Shown: positions 1-8,253 of the stretch, in pieces | How the letters are laid out: each line of letters begins with the position of its first letter | How positions within the stretch are numbered: position 1 is the first letter of the stretch | From: Desulfarculus sp. | Lineage (GTDB): Bacteria; Desulfobacterota; Desulfarculia; Desulfarculales; Desulfarculaceae | Direction: 5' to 3' | Assembly (NCBI GenBank): GCA_016218705.1 | Contig: JACRDC010000036.1 | Location: forward strand, 1-64,000 | DNA length: 64,000 bases | The notes under the pieces: generated by a model | Databases searched by the model: none | Told to the model about the DNA's origin: nothing | The model's input: only the letters and a program-made list of their open reading frames with translations | Made by a program: the position numbers and the translations under genes

Positions 1-61
1 CAAAATGCGCCTCTAAAAACCGCATCTTCCGAACCTCCTGCAACAGCTCTGTCCGCCTCAT
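1..61 (-). CDS. Transposase, N-terminal fragment (gene runs off the left edge)
   Basis: Only the first 20 codons are visible, reading leftward from an ATG whose first base is at 61. The peptide begins MRRTELLQEVRKMRF, an opening I associate with ISNCY/IS1202-type DDE transposases; this is recognition from memory, not a search. A good ribosome-binding site (GGAGGTG) sits about 5 bases upstream of the ATG. The rest lies outside the window, so catalytic residues cannot be checked. The gene starts just inside a recognisable IS end (91-139), which supports the call. Confidence 0.55.
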   Translation of the reverse strand, partial: MRRTELLQEVRKMRFLEAHF

Positions 62-139
62 CGGGGCACCTCCATGGACCCCAACTCAAACCGGACAACT
101 CATGTGCTACAAGTCCGGACAGTTTATGTGTCAGCTACA
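1..139 (-). mobile_element. Insertion sequence, one terminus plus start of transposase
   Basis: Read leftward, the element begins at about 139 with TGTAGCTGACACATAAACTG. This is followed within a few bases by a second, slightly shorter copy of the same motif (TGTAGCACATGAGTTGTCC, 111-93). The tandem terminal motifs (91-111 and 115-139 on the + strand) followed by a transposase start are typical of an IS end with internal transposase-binding repeats. The opposite end is outside the window, so target duplication and completeness cannot be judged. Confidence 0.6.
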
Positions 140-208
140 ATTCCTGAAAAAGGGCTGGACAGCGGCCCCGCCAGTGCGCATACTTGAATCATGGGAGGCG
201 GACGAGTC

Positions 209-256
209 GAGTTCCGATCCGAGTTCCGATCCGAGTCCAGATCCGAGTTCCGATCC
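209..256. repeat. 12-bp tandem repeat, four copies
   Basis: Four contiguous 12-bp units GAGTTCCGATCC occupy 209-220, 221-232, 233-244 and 245-256. The third unit differs at two positions (GAGTCCAGATCC). The period is a multiple of three, so any reading frame through it stays open. It is next to an IS end and is not inside a recognisable gene. Confidence 0.8.
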
Positions 257-363
257 GTGTAACCGAGTCGTCTAGCGTTTCGGAGCAAGGCGATGGCCGC
301 CGCGGTCGCAGAGGAAGAGGCGGCGGCCCCACCCCAACCACCAAACCTATAACCGCCTCCCCT

Positions 364-397
364 AGGCCGGGCCCCCGTGGGTCCGGCCTTCAATTTT
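364..397 (+). terminator. Intrinsic terminator-like hairpin
   Basis: An 11-bp stem (364-374 with 379-389, one G-T wobble) closes a 4-base loop and is followed by TCAATTTT. This would stop transcription coming from the left before the chagasin-like gene at 535. No upstream rightward gene is visible in the window, so its client is unknown. Confidence 0.5.
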
Positions 398-534
398 GCC
401 CCGGTGCCCGGGCGGGCCTTAACGGGTCGGATGGGGCTTTTGCCCTGGCGGGGGCCACCGGCTCCCGTGGTCTGGCTGATTGGGCCGGGAGGTTGCCCCG
501 GTTCCCGGGTGGTGGAGGGTGAGGGGGTAACGCC

Positions 535-918
535 ATGAAAGGCCAGGCCGTGTTGATCTGGGGCCTGCTGTGGTCCCTGCTGGGCTGCGCCGGCGGCCAG
601 GACGGATTGGATCGGTCCTCGCGGGTAAGCCTGACCGTGGGCCAGGTCTGGGAACTGGCCCTGCCCGCCAATCCCACCACCGGTTATGCCTGGACCCTGG
701 CCCAGCCGCCCGACGGCGCGGTGCTGGCCCTGGAATCCCAGGACTTCCACCCCGCCCGCCGGGCCACCCCGGACCTGGTGGGGGCTGGCGGCACGCAGGT
801 CTTTTTGTTTCGGGCGGTGGGTCCTGGGGCGACCCAGTTGGAGGCGGTCTACGCCCGGCCCTGGGAAAGGGACCAGCCCCCGGCCCTGCGCCAGCGCCAC
901 GCCGTGAGCGTGCGTTGA
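535..918 (+). CDS. Chagasin/ICP-type cysteine protease inhibitor, lipoprotein
   Basis: 127 residues. The N terminus is a lipoprotein signal (hydrophobic stretch, then LLGC with the lipidated Cys at about residue 18), so the protein should be membrane-anchored outside the cytoplasm. The mature part carries the three loop motifs of the I42 chagasin family in order: NPTTGY (46-51), a GxGG loop (83-86) and RPWE (108-111). In this family these loops insert into the active-site cleft of papain-like cysteine proteases; in bacteria they are thought to protect against self or foreign proteases. Length fits a single-domain inhibitor. ATG chosen because of the signal peptide and an upstream GAGGGGG. No cognate protease is visible nearby. 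Confidence 0.85.
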   Translation: MKGQAVLIWGLLWSLLGCAGGQDGLDRSSRVSLTVGQVWELALPANPTTGYAWTLAQPPDGAVLALESQDFHPARRATPDLVGAGGTQVFLFRAVGPGATQLEAVYARPWERDQPPALRQRHAVSVR

Positions 919-947
919 GGCCGGCCCGGGAAAGGCCGGACGGGCGG

Positions 948-1691
948 TCAGATACGGCCGGCGGGGAGCGGGCAGTCCGGGGGGGGGAAGCGGGTGAAAC
1001 GCTTGCCGAGGATGAGCCAGATCATGCGCAGGCCCAGCTTGAAGGCCACGAAGTGGTTGCCGGTCACCGAACTGACGCCTACCCGCTCCTTGTAGTTCAG
1101 CGGAATCTGCACGTTCTTGAGCCCGGCCCGGATGGTGGCCATCATCATCTCCGGGCCGAAGTAGTTGGCCTTGATGCGGCAGGTGGCCAGCACCAGGTCC
1201 CGGGCCTGGCGGTTGAGCAGGCGGTAGGTGCAGCCCACGTCGGAGAGCGAGCAGGAACCGTAGAGCACCTCCATGAGCTTGGCCACGCTCCAGTTGCCGA
1301 AGCGTAGAAACCAGCCCATGTTGGCCCCCTCCCAGATCAGGTCGTTCATGGTGCGCGAGCCGTAGACCACGTCGAAGTCGCGGCTGTACTCCAACAGCTT
1401 GAAGATGTCGCGCTCCAAGAAGGTACCATCAGGCTCGCAGACCGCCACCAGGTCGCCCTTGGCCTCCCTGAGGCCGCGCATGATGGCCGCGCCGTAACCC
1501 TGGTCGCTCTCCAGCACCTCGCGGGCCGCCGTGCCGGCCACCTCCTGGGAGGTACCCTCCTTGGCGTTGTTGTTGACCACGATGATCTCGTCCAGCGCGC
1601 CCAGGGCCGCGAAGTTGTTGATGACCTCGCGGATGGAGTCCTTCTCGTTGTAGGTGGGCAGCACCAGCGAGACGCTTTGGCCGTGATACAT
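948..1691 (-). CDS. Glycosyltransferase family 2 (dolichol-phosphate-mannose-synthase-like)
   Basis: 247 residues with a GT-A nucleotide-sugar-binding fold. The N terminus SLVLPTYNEKDSIREVI is typical of DPM1/polyprenyl-phosphate glycosyltransferases, and EPDGTF (about 87-92) takes the place of the usual DxD-like metal-binding motif. No C-terminal membrane helices of the GtrB kind are clear, so it resembles the short soluble class. It probably charges a polyprenyl phosphate or transfers a sugar for the adjacent GT-C enzyme. Last gene of a leftward operon; its ATG lies one base after the stop of the methyltransferase gene, implying translational coupling. Donor and acceptor cannot be told from sequence. 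Confidence 0.85.
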   Translation of the reverse strand: MYHGQSVSLVLPTYNEKDSIREVINNFAALGALDEIIVVNNNAKEGTSQEVAGTAAREVLESDQGYGAAIMRGLREAKGDLVAVCEPDGTFLERDIFKLLEYSRDFDVVYGSRTMNDLIWEGANMGWFLRFGNWSVAKLMEVLYGSCSLSDVGCTYRLLNRQARDLVLATCRIKANYFGPEMMMATIRAGLKNVQIPLNYKERVGVSSVTGNHFVAFKLGLRMIWLILGKRFTRFPPPDCPLPAGRI

Positions 1692-1692
1692 G

Positions 1693-2325
1693 TCAGCTCC
1701 TGTGGGCCACGATGAGCATCTGCCTGGCCAGAAGGGGCACCTTCAGCCCCAGGTAGAGGCGGGTCAGCCAGTAGGACTTGGGCAGGCGGCTCTTGATGGT
1801 CAGCGGCAGGTAGCGCGCCCGCCGGCACTCAATGTCCCAACCCTGGGAGAGCAAGAGCCCGCACAGGGACTCGTCGCTGAACACGCTGACGTGGGTGTAG
1901 TCGTCAAAATATTCGCGAAAGCACAGCCGGTAGTTGGGCTGGATCAAAATGAGCCGGCCCCCGCGTTTGAGCACCCGCCCGGCCTCGCCCAGCACCTGGA
2001 TGACCGCCGGCCGCTCTAGGTGCTCCAACAGGTTGCTGGCGAAGACCACGTCCAGCGACTGGTCTTCCAAAAAGCCCAGTTCCCCGGCCTGGCCGGGGTG
2101 GAACTCCACCTCCGGGGCCAGGTGGGGTGCCACCTGGGGCAAGAGGTCCACGGCGACCTTGCGGCTGGCGCGCACCTGATTGATGAAATCGCCGTAGCCG
2201 CAGCCCAGCTCCAACACCGCCCCGCCCGGGGCGATGAAGCGTTTCTCCAGATCATTGACGATGGCCCGCCAGACCTTGACCCGGCCGGGGTCGTAGGTGA
2301 AGCGGGCCTCAAGATAATCCGCCAT
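1693..2325 (-). CDS. Class I SAM-dependent methyltransferase
   Basis: 210 residues. SAM-binding motif I is clear (VLELGCGYGDF, about 38-48), followed by an acidic residue at the end of strand 2 (VAVDLLP) and a motif near DVVFASNLLEHLE, the Methyltransf_11/UbiE-like pattern. It lies among glycosyltransferases, so a sugar or glycolipid substrate is likely but not shown. A 97-bp gap with a promoter-like sequence separates it from the upstream GT-C gene, so it can also be transcribed independently. Confidence 0.82.
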   Translation of the reverse strand: MADYLEARFTYDPGRVKVWRAIVNDLEKRFIAPGGAVLELGCGYGDFINQVRASRKVAVDLLPQVAPHLAPEVEFHPGQAGELGFLEDQSLDVVFASNLLEHLERPAVIQVLGEAGRVLKRGGRLILIQPNYRLCFREYFDDYTHVSVFSDESLCGLLLSQGWDIECRRARYLPLTIKSRLPKSYWLTRLYLGLKVPLLARQMLIVAHRS

Positions 2326-2375
2326 GGGCCTGACCGCCTTGCAGGGAGCAGGATAGCGCCGCCTACGGCGCCTAG

Positions 2376-2404
2376 ACTCTACCGGGAATCACTCCTGGCG
2401 TCAA
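2376..2404 (-). promoter_or_regulatory. Candidate sigma-70-type promoter for methyltransferase/GT2
   Basis: On the minus strand TTGACG (404-399 within 2300s, i.e. 2404-2399) is followed after 17 bases by TAGAGT (2381-2376), about 50 bp upstream of the methyltransferase ATG. A small GC-rich hairpin (GCGCCG...CGGCGC) lies between promoter and gene. Assignment rests only on consensus similarity. Confidence 0.4.
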
Positions 2405-2422
2405 GCATTGGATTATGCGGGC

Positions 2423-4795
2423 TTATTTTGCCAGGCCCCCGGGCACCCGCCGGGTGGGGTCCAGGCGCACCAGCCTGAAGGGCCGGTGCTCGCCGTCCTG
2501 GGGTATGTCATCCATTTGGTTGCGGGGCCTGGGCACCGTCACCACCTCGCCCGTCAGGGCCGGGGCGCTGAAGCTGCGCTCCAGGAAGAAGTCGTATAGC
2601 TCTTTTTGCAGATACACCACCGGCTTCGAGGCGCCGATCACCAGATGGCGGGGCGAGGGCCGGTCGGGGGTGTGCAACAGCCAGTCGCTGTGAAAGCGCT
2701 CGCGAAAATCGGGGGGCAGCTCCCAGGCCTTGAGGAACCCCGGGTACAGGCCGTCCAGGAACCACAGCAGGCGGGCGCTGGGCTTGCTGTGGCGCTCGTC
2801 CCGCACGGCCTGGTAGAGCGAGTCCACGTGGCGGCCCTCCCAGAAAAAGCCGTCCGGCTTGACCTGGCCCCGGAAGTTGCCGATGTAGCCGGCCTCGGTG
2901 CGGTTGTAAAGGGACAACTCGTAGAAGCCAGGGGTGCGGGCCTCGCCGATTTTTTGCCCCAGTTCCAGGGAGGCCTGGCGCACGGTATGGGTGACGTCGC
3001 TGAAGTAGCTCCAGGCAAAGCGCAGGTTCACCGGCAGCAATAGCAGCCCCGCCAGGCCAAGGGCCAAAAGCGCCGCCCGGAGCTTGAGGCGCAGGATGAG
3101 CCAGTACAGCAAGGCCCCCAGCAACAAGAGTCCGGCCATGGGCCAGAACATTTGGGCGGCCTGGCCAAAGGGCAGGGGGTGGACCAGGCGGCCGGCCAAC
3201 AAGTAGAAGACATAGGCAAAGACCAGCCAGGCCAGGGGGCCGGGGCGGGGGGGCAGGTCCCAGGAGCGCCAGGCGCGGGCGGCGTGTGCCAGCTTGAGCA
3301 GGCCCAGGTACCCCAGGGGCATCAGGGCGTAGTAGCGGTGCCAGCTCATGTCGTACATGATGCACTGAAAGAAGAACAGGCCCGCGCCGGCCATGAGGGC
3401 CAGGTCCAGGTCGCCGTGCCCGCCCCGGCGGCGCAGGGCCAAGAGCAGCACCCAGGCCAGCAGGCCGAAGACCCAGGCCGAGTGCAGGGAAAGCACCCCG
3501 TGCCCGGCCGCGAGGCTGCCCTTTTGTCCCAGCAGGTCCAGCACGTGCCCGGCCAACTCCCGGATGTGGGCCGGCGGCAAGAGCCGGCCGCTGGTGCCGA
3601 ACATGCGCCAGGAGAAGTACATGGCCCCGTCAAGGTGGGGGATGATCCAAAATAGGGCCGCCAGGCCCAGCACCAGCCCCAGGCCCAGGTGGGTCCAGCC
3701 CAGGGCGGGGGCATCGCCGCAGGCCAGGCCTTGCCAGCCGTGTTTAAGCCAGGTGGCGTGGACAAACCCCAGGGCCGCCACCAGGGGCAACAGGTTGCGC
3801 AGGAGCATCAGCCCCTGGCCGGGGCTGGCGGCCAGGGCCTTGGCCCCCAAGAGGCCCCACAGCCCCAGGTTGAGGGCCAGCCACCAGAACAGGCCCCAGC
3901 GCCCCCGCTCCTGCCCCCCCCGCCAGGCCCGCCAGGCGCTGAGCCCCAGGCCGGCATCCAGGTACAGCAGGGGCAACAGCGGCCACAGCAGGAGTCCCAG
4001 GTTGAAGGAGCGGTCGCTGCCCAAGAGGCTGGCGTCCAGGAACAGGTACAGGGTGGGGGCGTAGAGCAACAGCCAGCGCGCCCAGGGCCGCCCGGGCGCG
4101 TCAGGGGCAACCGCGCCCGGGTAGGCAGGCGCCGGCGCCTGCCCCAGCCGCCAGCGCAGGTGCAGATAGACATAGGGGAACAAGGGCCACAGAAAGGCCG
4201 AGAGCTTGTAGCAGAAGGCCAGGCCGCAGAAGGCCCCGGCCAGCAGGTGGCGGGCACGGGTCTGCCCGTCGCGGGCGGTGACCATGAGGAACAGCGACAG
4301 GGCGATAAGCCCGGTCTGGGGCGAGTCAACGGCCCCGGTGCGCGACATCTCGTTCATGGCCGGCAGGAGCGACACCAACAGCAGGCTCAAGACCAGATAG
4401 CTGGTCTTTTTGTACTCCCGCCACACCAGATAACAGATGAGGCCCTTGCTCAGGGCCATGAAGAAGAAGGCGTGGGCGCGCAGGCCGGTGAGCGTCAGGC
4501 CGAAGACCTCGAAGCCCAGCCAGACCAGGAAGGAGTGCAGGGGCACCAGGAAGATGGGCCGCCAGTCGTCCAGGCCGGGCCGGAACCACGCGCCGTGCAG
4601 GTACTTGACCCGGGCGGAGTGGGCAAAGGCCATCTCGTCGCCCAGGGAGGTGCCGTTGATTTGAAAGGGCAGACGGTCGGCCTCCAGCAGGGCGAAGTTG
4701 TAGGCCAGGCCGGTCAGGAACAGGGCCAGGGCCAGCCAAAGGGGCCAGCGGTGGGGCCGGGCGGCGGCGGAGGGGATGGGCTGGGGGTCTTCCAT
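2423..4795 (-). CDS. GT-C (GT39/ArnT-like) multi-pass membrane glycosyltransferase
   Basis: 790 residues from the ATG at 4795, preferred over an upstream in-frame start because it removes a Pro/Gly-only leader and the overlap with the GT4 gene. A first transmembrane helix (about 17-38) is followed by a periplasmic loop containing SLGDEMAF, matching the acidic pair after TM1 that is catalytic in GT-C enzymes. Many further hydrophobic helices follow to about residue 580, then a soluble C-terminal part (EARTPGFYELSLYNRTEAG). Such enzymes transfer a sugar from polyprenyl phosphate to lipid or protein on the outer face of the membrane; the acceptor is unknown. It is the first of four large proteins of this type in the window. 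Confidence 0.72.
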   Translation of the reverse strand: MEDPQPIPSAAARPHRWPLWLALALFLTGLAYNFALLEADRLPFQINGTSLGDEMAFAHSARVKYLHGAWFRPGLDDWRPIFLVPLHSFLVWLGFEVFGLTLTGLRAHAFFFMALSKGLICYLVWREYKKTSYLVLSLLLVSLLPAMNEMSRTGAVDSPQTGLIALSLFLMVTARDGQTRARHLLAGAFCGLAFCYKLSAFLWPLFPYVYLHLRWRLGQAPAPAYPGAVAPDAPGRPWARWLLLYAPTLYLFLDASLLGSDRSFNLGLLLWPLLPLLYLDAGLGLSAWRAWRGGQERGRWGLFWWLALNLGLWGLLGAKALAASPGQGLMLLRNLLPLVAALGFVHATWLKHGWQGLACGDAPALGWTHLGLGLVLGLAALFWIIPHLDGAMYFSWRMFGTSGRLLPPAHIRELAGHVLDLLGQKGSLAAGHGVLSLHSAWVFGLLAWVLLLALRRRGGHGDLDLALMAGAGLFFFQCIMYDMSWHRYYALMPLGYLGLLKLAHAARAWRSWDLPPRPGPLAWLVFAYVFYLLAGRLVHPLPFGQAAQMFWPMAGLLLLGALLYWLILRLKLRAALLALGLAGLLLLPVNLRFAWSYFSDVTHTVRQASLELGQKIGEARTPGFYELSLYNRTEAGYIGNFRGQVKPDGFFWEGRHVDSLYQAVRDERHSKPSARLLWFLDGLYPGFLKAWELPPDFRERFHSDWLLHTPDRPSPRHLVIGASKPVVYLQKELYDFFLERSFSAPALTGEVVTVPRPRNQMDDIPQDGEHRPFRLVRLDPTRRVPGGLAK

Positions 4796-4803
4796 GGGCT
4801 GGT

Positions 4804-5970
4804 TCAGCGGCCCAGGGCCAGGTCCAGGATGCGGCGGCAGCGCTGGGTCCAACTGAAGGGCCGCACCTGGCGCCAGGCGCCCTCGGCCAGGGCACCAGCC
4901 AGGCCGGGGTCCTCCAGCACCCGGGCGATGGCCTGGGCAAAGGCCTGGGTGTCACCGGGTGGGACCAAGAGGCCGCTCTGCCCGTGATGGAGCACCTTGG
5001 CCACCGTGGGCACCCCGGTGGCCACGATGGGCCGGCGGGCGGCCATGTACTCGAAGAGCTTCAGCGGGCTGGTGGTGTGGATGTCCATCACCGTGTGCTT
5101 GTGGTCCAGGCGGTAGGGCAACAGCAAACAGGAGGCGGCCTTGAGGTAGCCCGGCAGGACCGCGTTGGGCACGAAGCCGGTGAAGCGCACGTTACTGGCC
5201 CCCCGCTGGCGGCACCAGCCCTCCCAGTGCCGGCGGTCGGCCTTGGTGCCGCCCACCAGCAGGAAGGTGAGGTTAGCCTGGCCGGCCAGGGCCTGGGCCG
5301 CCTCCAGGAGCACCTCGATGCCCTTGTCCGGGTAGAGGTGGCCGGCGTAGACGGCGTAGCGCCCGTCCGGGTCCAGGCCCAGTTCGCGCCGCCAATGGGC
5401 CGGGTCGTCCTCGATCAAAAAGCGCTCCAGGTCCACCCCGTCCTCCAGCACCAAGAGCTTGTCCTCTGGCACACCCCGGCGGGCGTGTTCTTGGGCGATG
5501 TCGGCGTGGATGGTGACCAGCCCCCGGAAGGCCGCCAGACCAGCCACCTGGTGGATGCCGGCCAGGTGGGGGTTGTCATAGTTGGTGGTGTGGGTCTCCA
5601 CCACCGTGGGGATGCCGGCCCGGGCCGTGAGCACCGGGGTGAGGTAGGAGCGGGCGTAGACCAGGTCCAGGCCCCGCGCGCCGGCCAACTCGGCGGCCCG
5701 CTGGGCAAAGGCGGGGTCGTTCTGGGTCTGGCTGTTGAAGAAGGCCCGGGGCGAGGGCGGCAGCCAGGTGACCTCCAGGGGATGGCGGATGCCGTAGTGG
5801 GCGGCCAGGTCCCTGTGGCGCCAGCGGTTGAGGGTGGCCCCCAGGCTGTTGGCCGTGACCACCAGGGTCTGGTGCCCCAGGGCGGCCATGCCCTGGGCGG
5901 TCTTCATGACGCTGAAGCTGTGCGCCCACAGGGAAGGGATGTCGGCGTCGCTGAAGACCCCCACCTTCAC
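4804..5970 (-). CDS. Glycosyltransferase family 4
   Basis: 388 residues with the two-domain GT-B layout. The N-terminal domain begins MKVGVFSDADIP with SFSVMKTAQGMAALGH as the acceptor-side start. The donor half shows YAVYAGHLYPDKGIEVLLEA and the conserved E-x7-E region SPLKLFEYMAARRPIVAT characteristic of GT4. Cytosolic retaining glycosyltransferase, likely adding a sugar to a lipid-linked or core glycan. It is 28 bp downstream of the NeuB-like gene and 8 bp upstream of the GT-C gene, in one operon. Confidence 0.88.
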   Translation of the reverse strand: MKVGVFSDADIPSLWAHSFSVMKTAQGMAALGHQTLVVTANSLGATLNRWRHRDLAAHYGIRHPLEVTWLPPSPRAFFNSQTQNDPAFAQRAAELAGARGLDLVYARSYLTPVLTARAGIPTVVETHTTNYDNPHLAGIHQVAGLAAFRGLVTIHADIAQEHARRGVPEDKLLVLEDGVDLERFLIEDDPAHWRRELGLDPDGRYAVYAGHLYPDKGIEVLLEAAQALAGQANLTFLLVGGTKADRRHWEGWCRQRGASNVRFTGFVPNAVLPGYLKAASCLLLPYRLDHKHTVMDIHTTSPLKLFEYMAARRPIVATGVPTVAKVLHHGQSGLLVPPGDTQAFAQAIARVLEDPGLAGALAEGAWRQVRPFSWTQRCRRILDLALGR

Positions 5971-5998
5971 CGGGGCTGGCCCCCGCGTCCCTGGGGCC

Positions 5999-7003
5999 TC
6001 AGTCCCACAGCACGTCCTCCTCCTGGATGACGCTGTCGGTGGCCAGGAAGCGCTTGGCCCGGCGGCCCAGCACCTCGTCCAGGCGGGCCGCCGGCAGGCC
6101 GGTGCCGGGCTTCTTGACCCCCACCAGGGCCGGGGTGAACACCGCGCCGGCGGGGATGTCGGTCACGGCCACCAGGCTTTTCTCGAAGACCCGCTTCATC
6201 TCGCCGAAGCGGGCCGCGTCGGACTTGTCCACCGGATGGGCCAGCATGGTCTCGATGGCCCGCACCCCCTCCACCAACCCCTTGAATTCTGCCGGCTCCA
6301 GGGAGTGGGGGGCGTCGGAGCCGTACATCAGGCGGCTGAAGGTGAAGTGCCGCTCGATGACGCTGGCCCCCATGGTCACGGCGGCCAGGGAGGCGTGGAT
6401 GGTCAGGGTGTGGTCGCTTAGCCCCACGGGCAGGCCGTAGCGGGCATGCATCTCGGCCAGCACGTTGAGACCCACCTGCTCGTAGGGGCAGGGGTACTCG
6501 GAGGTGCATTGCAGCACCACCAGGTCGTCGTGCTGGCGGCGCACGGTCTCCACGGCCTGGTCCAGCTCCTGCCAACTGCTCATGCCCGAGGAGAGCAAGA
6601 GCGGCTTCTTTGTCTTGGCCAGGGCGGTGAGCAGGGGCAGGTTGGTCACCTCGCCCGAGGCCACCTTGTAGCGGGCCACGCCCACGGCCTCCAGCAGGTC
6701 CACCGCCTGCCGGGAAAAGGGCGAGGAGAGGAACTCCACCCCCCGCTCGGCGCAGCGGGCCTTGAGTTCGCACCACTGCTCCAGGCCGAAGCCGGTGCGC
6801 TCAAAGTACTGGTAGCGCGGCTCGCCGGTGAAGAAGCCGGGCATGGGCGCGTCGCGGGTGGTCTCGGCCTCGGCGATGTGGGTCTGGAACTTCACCGCGT
6901 CGGCCCCGCAGGCGCTGGCCGCGTCAATCAGCCGCTTGGCGTTGCCCAGGCTGCCGTCGTGCACCGAGCCCACCTCGGCGATGATGAAGACCTTTTGCCC
7001 CAT
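5999..7003 (-). CDS. neuB: NeuB-family sugar-acid synthase (N-acetylneuraminate/legionaminate-type)
   Basis: 334 residues. The N terminus FIIAEVGSVHDGSLGNAKRLIDAA followed by DAVKFQTH is the hallmark of the NeuB/SpsE/PseI family, which condenses phosphoenolpyruvate with a hexose derivative to make a nonulosonic acid in the cytosol. The TIM barrel covers about 1-260, and a C-terminal SAF (antifreeze-like) domain occupies about 275-334 (PAGAVFTPALVGVKKPGTGL...). Length matches the family. First gene of the leftward operon. No CMP-sugar synthetase (NeuA) or epimerase (NeuC) is seen in the window, so which nonulosonate is made cannot be decided. Confidence 0.85.
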   Translation of the reverse strand: MGQKVFIIAEVGSVHDGSLGNAKRLIDAASACGADAVKFQTHIAEAETTRDAPMPGFFTGEPRYQYFERTGFGLEQWCELKARCAERGVEFLSSPFSRQAVDLLEAVGVARYKVASGEVTNLPLLTALAKTKKPLLLSSGMSSWQELDQAVETVRRQHDDLVVLQCTSEYPCPYEQVGLNVLAEMHARYGLPVGLSDHTLTIHASLAAVTMGASVIERHFTFSRLMYGSDAPHSLEPAEFKGLVEGVRAIETMLAHPVDKSDAARFGEMKRVFEKSLVAVTDIPAGAVFTPALVGVKKPGTGLPAARLDEVLGRRAKRFLATDSVIQEEDVLWD

Positions 7004-7072
7004 GCCTGCCCCCGCGCTTGGGTTGTACTATGGCCAAGCTGTAGTTATCATGAAGAGCCCGGCTTGTCCATC

Positions 7073-7112
7073 GGGGTCCCCAGGCAACCCCCAGATTGCC
7101 TGGGGTGAATCA
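7073..7112. repeat. Solitary hairpin related to the multi-hairpin element
   Basis: A perfect 10-bp stem CCCCAGGCAA (7078-7087) with TTGCCTGGGG (7096-7105) and an 8-base loop. The flanks GGGGTCCCCA and TGGGGTGAATC resemble the flanks of the internal hairpin of the element at 13548-13789 (GGGGTCCCCA and TGGGGTGGAGTC), while the stem between differs. It lies in the 135-bp gap between divergent neuB and GT2 genes, about 35 bp before the GT2 start, so it could be a leader hairpin or a fragment of the repeat family. Confidence 0.5.
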
Positions 7113-7138
7113 TCTGCCCCAGCCACCCGGAGGCGCCC

Positions 7139-8188
7139 TTGCCACCCCTGGTCTCGGTCTTGTTGAGCGTGTACAACGGCCAGGACTACCTGGCCCAGGC
7201 CTTGGATTCGCTCCTGGGCCAGACGCTAACGGACCTGGAGATACTGGCCGTGGACGACGGCTCCACGGACCACACCTGGCCGCTCCTGCAAGACTACGCC
7301 CGCCGCGACCAGCGCCTGCGCCTCATGCAAAACCCCGCCAACCTGGGGCTGACCCGCTCTCTCAACCGCGGCCTGGGTGAGGCCCGGGGGCGCTACCTGG
7401 CCCGCCAGGACGTGGACGACCTCTCGGAGCCCCAGCGCCTGGAGGCGCAGGTGGCCTTCCTGGAGCAAAACCCCAAGGTGGTCATTCTGGGCAGCGACAT
7501 CCGGGTGGTGGACCAGGCCGGCCGGCCCACGGGCGAGATCGGCTTCCGCCCGCGCTCCGACGCCGGCATTCGGCGTTACATGTTATTGAACAACGCCTTC
7601 TTTCACTCCACGGTGACGCTGCGCCGCCAGGCGCTGGTTGACCACGGCCTGGCCTACGACGAGACCCTGGCCTATGCCCAGGATTTTGACCTGTGGTCTA
7701 GGCTACTTGAGCACGGCCAGGGCGCCAACCTGCCCCAGCCCTGGTTGCGCTTTCGCCGCCACGGCGGCCAGCTATCGGAGACGGCCTGGCAGGCCCAGCA
7801 GGCGGTGGCCGACCAGGTGGCGATGGCCAATCTGGCCCGCCAGGGCCTGGCCGGCCGCCTGAGCCAGCGGGATATCTACCTGCTGCGGCGGGTGGCCCTG
7901 GGGCCGGGGGCCTTGAGCGGCCGCGAGCGCCTGGAGCAGCTAGAGGCCCTGCGCCGTTTTGGCGCCCTGCCGCCGCCGCCCGGGGCCGGCCAGGACCCCG
8001 GCCCGCGCCAAATGGAGCGGGAGCTGTGGTCCCACCTGCGGCGCCAGGTGCTGCGCCTGCCCCGGGGCCTGGACGACCTCAAGGCCCAGGCCGCCATCCT
8101 GGCCGCCGACCCCGCCGGGGCCGTGGCCGGCCTGGCCGCGCGCCTCAAGGAGCGCCTCAGTGGAAGGCGGGGGCCGGGGGTGCTATGA
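7139..8188 (+). CDS. Glycosyltransferase family 2
   Basis: 349 residues starting at a TTG preceded by GGAGG at the right spacing; no ATG alternative includes the conserved N terminus. VSVLLSVYNGQDYLAQALDSL is the canonical GT2 opening, DDGSTD (about 40-45) lies on the nucleotide-binding strand, and RQDVDDLSEP (about 90) supplies the DxD-like metal ligand. The QDFDLW segment near residue 182 is the usual ED/QD catalytic region. The C-terminal 90 residues are basic and poorly conserved. Probably adds a residue to surface polysaccharide; divergent from the neuB operon. Confidence 0.87.
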   Translation: MPPLVSVLLSVYNGQDYLAQALDSLLGQTLTDLEILAVDDGSTDHTWPLLQDYARRDQRLRLMQNPANLGLTRSLNRGLGEARGRYLARQDVDDLSEPQRLEAQVAFLEQNPKVVILGSDIRVVDQAGRPTGEIGFRPRSDAGIRRYMLLNNAFFHSTVTLRRQALVDHGLAYDETLAYAQDFDLWSRLLEHGQGANLPQPWLRFRRHGGQLSETAWQAQQAVADQVAMANLARQGLAGRLSQRDIYLLRRVALGPGALSGRERLEQLEALRRFGALPPPPGAGQDPGPRQMERELWSHLRRQVLRLPRGLDDLKAQAAILAADPAGAVAGLAARLKERLSGRRGPGVL

Positions 8189-8253
8189 TGGCGGCGGTTA
8201 TTGGCTCCCCTTTGCGGTTACTTACTTAATCCGGCCCACGGAGAAGCCCCGCC

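Larger units (their letters stand above)
140..534. other. Gene-free stretch between IS end and chagasin-like gene
   Basis: No convincing gene is seen. Both strands carry open frames, but they are low-complexity Arg/Pro/Gly-rich translations of GC-rich DNA without a credible ribosome-binding site. The stretch holds a 12-bp tandem repeat (209-256) and a strong hairpin followed by T residues (364-397). It may be remnant DNA next to the insertion sequence. Confidence 0.5.

Noticed and set aside
184-522. Rightward frame of 112 codons encoding an Arg/Val repeat then Gly/Arg-rich sequence
   Set aside because: The repeat is the 12-bp DNA tandem array; the start is a TTG without a ribosome-binding site and nothing resembles a protein domain.
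3689-4987. Rightward open frame antisense to the GT-C and GT4 genes
   Set aside because: Gln/Gly-rich repetitive translation produced by the codon pattern of the true leftward genes.
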